This document shows, piece by piece, positions 6,089-8,504 of a stretch of 8,504 bases of DNA. Within the stretch, counting starts at the first letter, position 1. The number at the start of each line of letters is the position of its first letter. The position numbers were made by a program, and so were the translations under genes. Under the pieces are notes generated by a model. That model did not search any database. It was given only the letters and a program-made list of their open reading frames with translations, and had not been told where the DNA came from. The stretch is from Bacillota bacterium (GTDB taxonomy: Bacteria > Bacillota > Clostridia > Acetivibrionales > DSM-1351), in NCBI GenBank assembly GCA_023433945.1, contig JAEYTP010000004.1, positions 1 to 8,504 on the forward strand, in the 5' to 3' direction.

Positions 6089-6402
6089 ATATCATTTTGT
6101 TTATCGTCGTTTACAATATCATTGCTTATCGTCGTTTGGGATATCATTTTGCTTATTGTTTTTTGTAATATCATTGTTTATCGCCGTTTATATCGTTTTG
6201 ATATGATATTTGGGGATATCATTTTGATTATCATCATTTGCGATATCATTTTGCTTATCGTCGTTTGCAATATCATTGCTTATCGTCGTTTGCAATAACA
6301 TTTTGTTTATCGTCGTTTGCAATATCATTTTGTTTTTCGCCGTTTGCGATATCGTTTTGCTGCTTATCGTTTGCAATATCACTTGGTTGCTTGTCGCTTG
6401 AT
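6089..6402. repeat. 27-bp tandem repeat array (about 12 units) spanning the ylqF 3' end and the gap to rnhB
   Basis: Counting on the plus strand from each ATATCATTTTG-like start, units lie at 6089, 6116, 6141, 6168, 6190, 6216, 6243, 6270, 6295, 6322, 6349 and 6376; a decayed thirteenth may follow. Most are 27 bp. Those at 6116 and 6270 are 25 bp, missing two bases of the TTTT run; those at 6168 and 6190 are 22 and 26 bp and degenerate. On the minus strand a full unit encodes Asn-Asp-Ile-Ala-Asn-Asp-Asp-Lys-Gln. Units from 6295 rightward are in frame with ylqF. The short unit at 6270 creates the ylqF stop codon, and the remaining seven units lie after it. Confidence 0.93.
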
Positions 6403-7271
6403 TCAATTGGCTGCTTGGCATATGGCTTTTCTAGTGTAATGCGACCAATCTTTCCGCCTCTGAATTCATCCAGTACTATAGCAGAAATTCTGGAATAATC
6501 TATTTCTCCCCTTGCAATAATACAGCCGCGTTTTCTGCCAACTGTCTCAAGCAGTTCCAACTTTCCAATATCCTTTACAGAATCATAATCCAGCTTGAAG
6601 CGGGTACATAAATTTTGAGGATAGGTTTGCAGTAATCTATAAAGTAACTCCATTGCTACTTCGGCAGTATCCAAAACATCGTCCTTAATGGCACCTGTAA
6701 AAGCAAGGTTCTTGCCAACCTCAACATCTTCAAACTTTGGCCATAATATACCCGGTGTATCCAAAAGCTCCATTTCAGGGCTTATTCTAATCCATTGCTT
6801 ACCTCTTGTAACACCCGGCCTATCACCGGTAACAGTCATAGCCTTGCCCACAATTTTATTTATAAAGCTGGATTTACCTACATTTGGAATACCTACAACC
6901 ATTGTACGTATAGGTGTAAATATTTTGCCTTTTGCTCTATCTCTCTCAATCTTAGGAGCCATAATCTCTTTGGCCCTGGCTTTTACTTCATTAATTCCCT
7001 TGCCTGTAATAGAGTTAATGAGAATACACTTAATACCCTGACTCTCATACCACCTAACCCATTGTCTGGAAATATTGTCGTCAGCTAAGTCCGATTTATT
7101 AAATACTACCAATCTTGGCTTGTTATTTACCAAGGAGTCTATTTCTGGGTTTCTGCTACTGAATGGTATCCTTGCATCCAGCAATTCAATTACAACATCC
7201 ACCAGCTTGAGATTCTCGGCTATAAGCCTTCTTGTTTTGGCCATGTGACCGGGAAACCATTGAATATTCAT
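6273..7271 (-). CDS. ylqF: Ribosome biogenesis GTPase YlqF/RbgA with a repeat-encoded C-terminal tail
   Basis: A 332-aa circularly permuted GTPase needed for late assembly of the 50S subunit in B. subtilis. The N-terminus WFPGHMAKTRRLI is diagnostic of YlqF/RbgA. Motif order is permuted: G4 NKSD (58-61), G5-like NSITGKG (86-92), G1 GIPNVGKSS (127-135), G2 around T155 in RPGVTRGKQW, and G3 DTPG (171-174). The C-terminal RNA-binding helical domain runs to about residue 285 (GGKIGRITLEKPY), where B. subtilis RbgA (about 282 aa) also ends. The last 45 or so residues are extra: a transition segment and four nonapeptides (297-332: SDIANDKQQ, NDIANGEKQ, NDIANDDKQ, NVIANDDKQ), hydrophilic and probably disordered. 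The stop is a TGA created by a 2-bp-short repeat unit. The start follows an AAGGAATGGA purine stretch. The gene lies 73 nt after lepB. Confidence 0.96.
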   Translation of the reverse strand: MNIQWFPGHMAKTRRLIAENLKLVDVVIELLDARIPFSSRNPEIDSLVNNKPRLVVFNKSDLADDNISRQWVRWYESQGIKCILINSITGKGINEVKARAKEIMAPKIERDRAKGKIFTPIRTMVVGIPNVGKSSFINKIVGKAMTVTGDRPGVTRGKQWIRISPEMELLDTPGILWPKFEDVEVGKNLAFTGAIKDDVLDTAEVAMELLYRLLQTYPQNLCTRFKLDYDSVKDIGKLELLETVGRKRGCIIARGEIDYSRISAIVLDEFRGGKIGRITLEKPYAKQPIESSDKQPSDIANDKQQNDIANGEKQNDIANDDKQNVIANDDKQ

Positions 7272-7344
7272 AAAAAAAGTTCCATTCCTTTAAATTTATT
7301 TGTAGTAGTATTACATTTAAAGCTTAATTTAAATGGCACACTAT

Positions 7345-8172
7345 TTATTGGTCATTACTGTTGTCTGCATTATCATATACGCCACCAAACTCTGAGAATG
7401 GCCATATTCTGAAAACAGCCTTACCTACAACCTTATCTATGTCTATAGTTCCAATTTTTCTAGAATCAAGGCTTTGTAATCTATTATCACCCATAACAAA
7501 AAGCTTATTCTCTTCTACTGTGTAAGGCAGCTTCATACCATTTGACTCTGTATATTGATCCTTTATATATGGTTCGTCAAGCTCAATGAATTCCGTCTCT
7601 CCTGCATTCTTTCTATATACCTTGCCATCCTTAATATCAATAACGTCTCCAGGTAAACCTATAACTCTCTTAATATAATCAACTTCCCCGGGATTAGCAA
7701 TAGGTAAATACTTTAGCACGCCCTCAAACTTACCTTCCTCATGCACAAATACTATAATATCACCACGCTTTGGTTCTCCAGTCATGTAACCTGTCTTATA
7801 AACAATAACATGCTGACCATCATGCAAGGTACTTTCCATTGAGTTCATTGTAACCTTATAGGTTGAAAATATGAATGCCTTAATTAGCATTGAAATAACA
7901 AGAGCTGCTACTATTACTACTACCCATTCAAAAATTTCTTTGCCTATTGAATTTTTCTTTTTAGCTGGTTTCACCTGATTTTCAGTAACTTTATTGTTTG
8001 CTAGGTTCTCTTCATTAGCTGCTTTATCTATATATACATCTACATCATCAATAAGGTCAGTATCGCTCACAGCGTTACTTTCTAGACTATCAGAAGGATT
8101 ATTTTGTACCGTTACCTCTCGTGACTGCTCATTTTCATTATTATCAAAATCATCAAATTCTCTATTATTCAT
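7345..8172 (-). CDS. lepB: Signal peptidase I
   Basis: A 275-aa membrane serine protease that removes signal peptides from secreted proteins. One transmembrane segment lies at residues 80-103 (IFEWVVVIVAALVISMLIKAFIF), followed by box B with the catalytic serine (MNSMESTL, S111), GDIIVF, box D with the catalytic lysine (DYIKRVIGLPGD, K168) and box E (MGDNRLQSLDSRKIG, 227-241). The core is complete. The N-terminal 70 residues are unusually long for the Gram-positive type and rich in Asp, Asn and Glu, followed by KPAKKKNS just before the membrane; they are predicted to be cytoplasmic and disordered. The ATG has AAAGGA at 8-nt spacing. It is the first gene of the operon, between a terminator/promoter pair upstream and ylqF downstream. 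Confidence 0.97.
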   Translation of the reverse strand: MNNREFDDFDNNENEQSREVTVQNNPSDSLESNAVSDTDLIDDVDVYIDKAANEENLANNKVTENQVKPAKKKNSIGKEIFEWVVVIVAALVISMLIKAFIFSTYKVTMNSMESTLHDGQHVIVYKTGYMTGEPKRGDIIVFVHEEGKFEGVLKYLPIANPGEVDYIKRVIGLPGDVIDIKDGKVYRKNAGETEFIELDEPYIKDQYTESNGMKLPYTVEENKLFVMGDNRLQSLDSRKIGTIDIDKVVGKAVFRIWPFSEFGGVYDNADNSNDQ

Positions 8173-8252
8173 GAATTACTATCCTTTCGGTTTTAAGATT
8201 ATGTATTTCTTAAAATTCAGCAAAGGCCATTTTGCCTTAAAACAACATATCT

Positions 8253-8281
8253 ATTATATAAAAATATCATATTTTTTTCAA
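8253..8281 (-). promoter_or_regulatory. Sigma-A-type promoter for lepB and the downstream operon
   Basis: On the minus strand TTGAAA (8276-8281) and a consensus TATAAT (8253-8258) are separated by exactly 17 bp. Transcription should start near 8246, giving a leader of about 75 nt. The leader holds a small 5-bp hairpin (AAGGC/GCCTT, 8223-8238) of unknown significance before the lepB ribosome site. The promoter lies directly downstream of the rplS terminator, which supports its being used. Confidence 0.75.
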
Positions 8282-8325
8282 ATTAAAAAAGTATTAACAA
8301 AGTAAGAACAAAAAGTAATACCATA

Positions 8326-8362
8326 AAATTAAAAAACCCAAGGGAAAAATCCCTTGAGTTTT
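8326..8362 (-). terminator. Rho-independent terminator after rplS
   Basis: On the minus strand the arms AACTCAAGGG and CCCTTGGGTT form a 10-bp stem with one G-U pair, extendable by A-T pairs at base and loop. It is followed by a T-rich run (TTTTTTAATTTT). It begins about 20 nt after the rplS stop codon. It should end most transcripts of the upstream ribosomal-protein operon, although read-through into lepB is possible. Confidence 0.88.
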
Positions 8363-8381
8363 CAATTTCAACTTCTAAATA

Positions 8382-8504
8382 TTAAAGCTTTTCCTTAAGC
8401 TTAGCAGCCTTACCAACTCTATCACGTAGGTAGTAGAGCTTAGCTCTTCTTGCAACACCTTTTCTAACCACATCAATATGGTCAATTCTTGGTGAGTTAA
8501 CAGG
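8382..8504 (-). CDS. rplS: 50S ribosomal protein L19, C-terminal part
   Basis: The last 40 codons and stop of L19; the start lies beyond the right edge of the window. The visible protein reads PVNSPRIDHIDVVRKGVARR, then AKLYYLRDRVGKAAKLKEKL, the conserved C-terminal portion of L19 (the usual form is HSPRI..IEVVR.G..RRAKLYYLR...GKAA). L19 sits at the 30S-50S interface of the ribosome. In Firmicutes it normally ends the rpsP-rimM-trmD-rplS operon, so those genes are expected just outside the window. Confidence 0.95.
   Translation of the reverse strand, partial: PVNSPRIDHIDVVRKGVARRAKLYYLRDRVGKAAKLKEKL

Noticed and set aside
6077..6298. Plus-strand hydrophobic repeat protein through the 27-bp array
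   Set aside because: Product of reading the array in antisense; no ribosome site, and the opposite strand is in frame with YlqF.
6089..6402. CRISPR array
   Set aside because: The units are contiguous 27-bp repeats with no unique spacers, they are partly coding, and no cas genes are visible.
7314..7335. Inverted repeat between lepB and ylqF as a terminator
   Set aside because: An 8-bp, purely A/T-armed stem without a following T-run on the minus strand; too weak to call.

Overview
This window looks like a Firmicutes chromosome, most likely class Clostridia. It is AT-rich, all supported genes lie on the minus strand, and the Shine-Dalgarno sites are strong. The gene order rplS - lepB - ylqF(rbgA) - rnhB - FliK-like (ylqG position) - FlhB-like (ylqH) - yraN matches the ribosomal-protein L19 neighbourhood of Bacillus/Clostridium, with signal peptidase inserted after L19 as in many clostridia. 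The genus cannot be fixed from this sequence alone.

Layout, in transcription order (right to left). The 3' end of rplS is followed by a strong intrinsic terminator (8326-8362). A sigma-A-type promoter with 17-bp spacing (8253-8281) then appears to start a new unit: lepB (signal peptidase I), ylqF/rbgA (50S assembly GTPase), rnhB (RNase HII), a 727-aa FliK-like protein, a 105-aa FlhB C-domain-like protein, yraN (UPF0102 nuclease-fold protein) and an M19 dipeptidase. The unit closes at an intrinsic terminator (766-797). After about 300 bp of AT-rich DNA, a second promoter (442-470) drives a class I aminotransferase gene cut by the left edge of the window.

The individual housekeeping genes look intact. 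What stands out is repeat DNA within this one operon, in four unrelated forms: (1) a 27-bp array encoding a nonapeptide tail on YlqF, which carries on past the stop codon through the gap to rnhB; (2) a 14-unit degenerate 13-bp array that starts in the last codons of ylqH and fills most of the gap to yraN; (3) a 51-bp/17-aa repeat forming an N-terminal extension on YraN; (4) a roughly 200-residue Ala/Gln/Gly/Thr-rich, GC-rich insert in the FliK-like protein. The YlqF stop codon lies in a 25-bp unit that is 2 bp shorter than its neighbours, so the tail length appears to be set by repeat indels.

The FliK-like and FlhB-like genes are adjacent and probably translationally coupled, and no other flagellar gene is visible. 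The FlhB-like protein begins where the FlhB fragment begins after NPTH autocleavage, and it lacks the NPTH motif. This pair, homologous to B. subtilis YlqG/YlqH, is the best candidate here for a poorly described system. I see no mobile element, CRISPR array, tRNA or rRNA.
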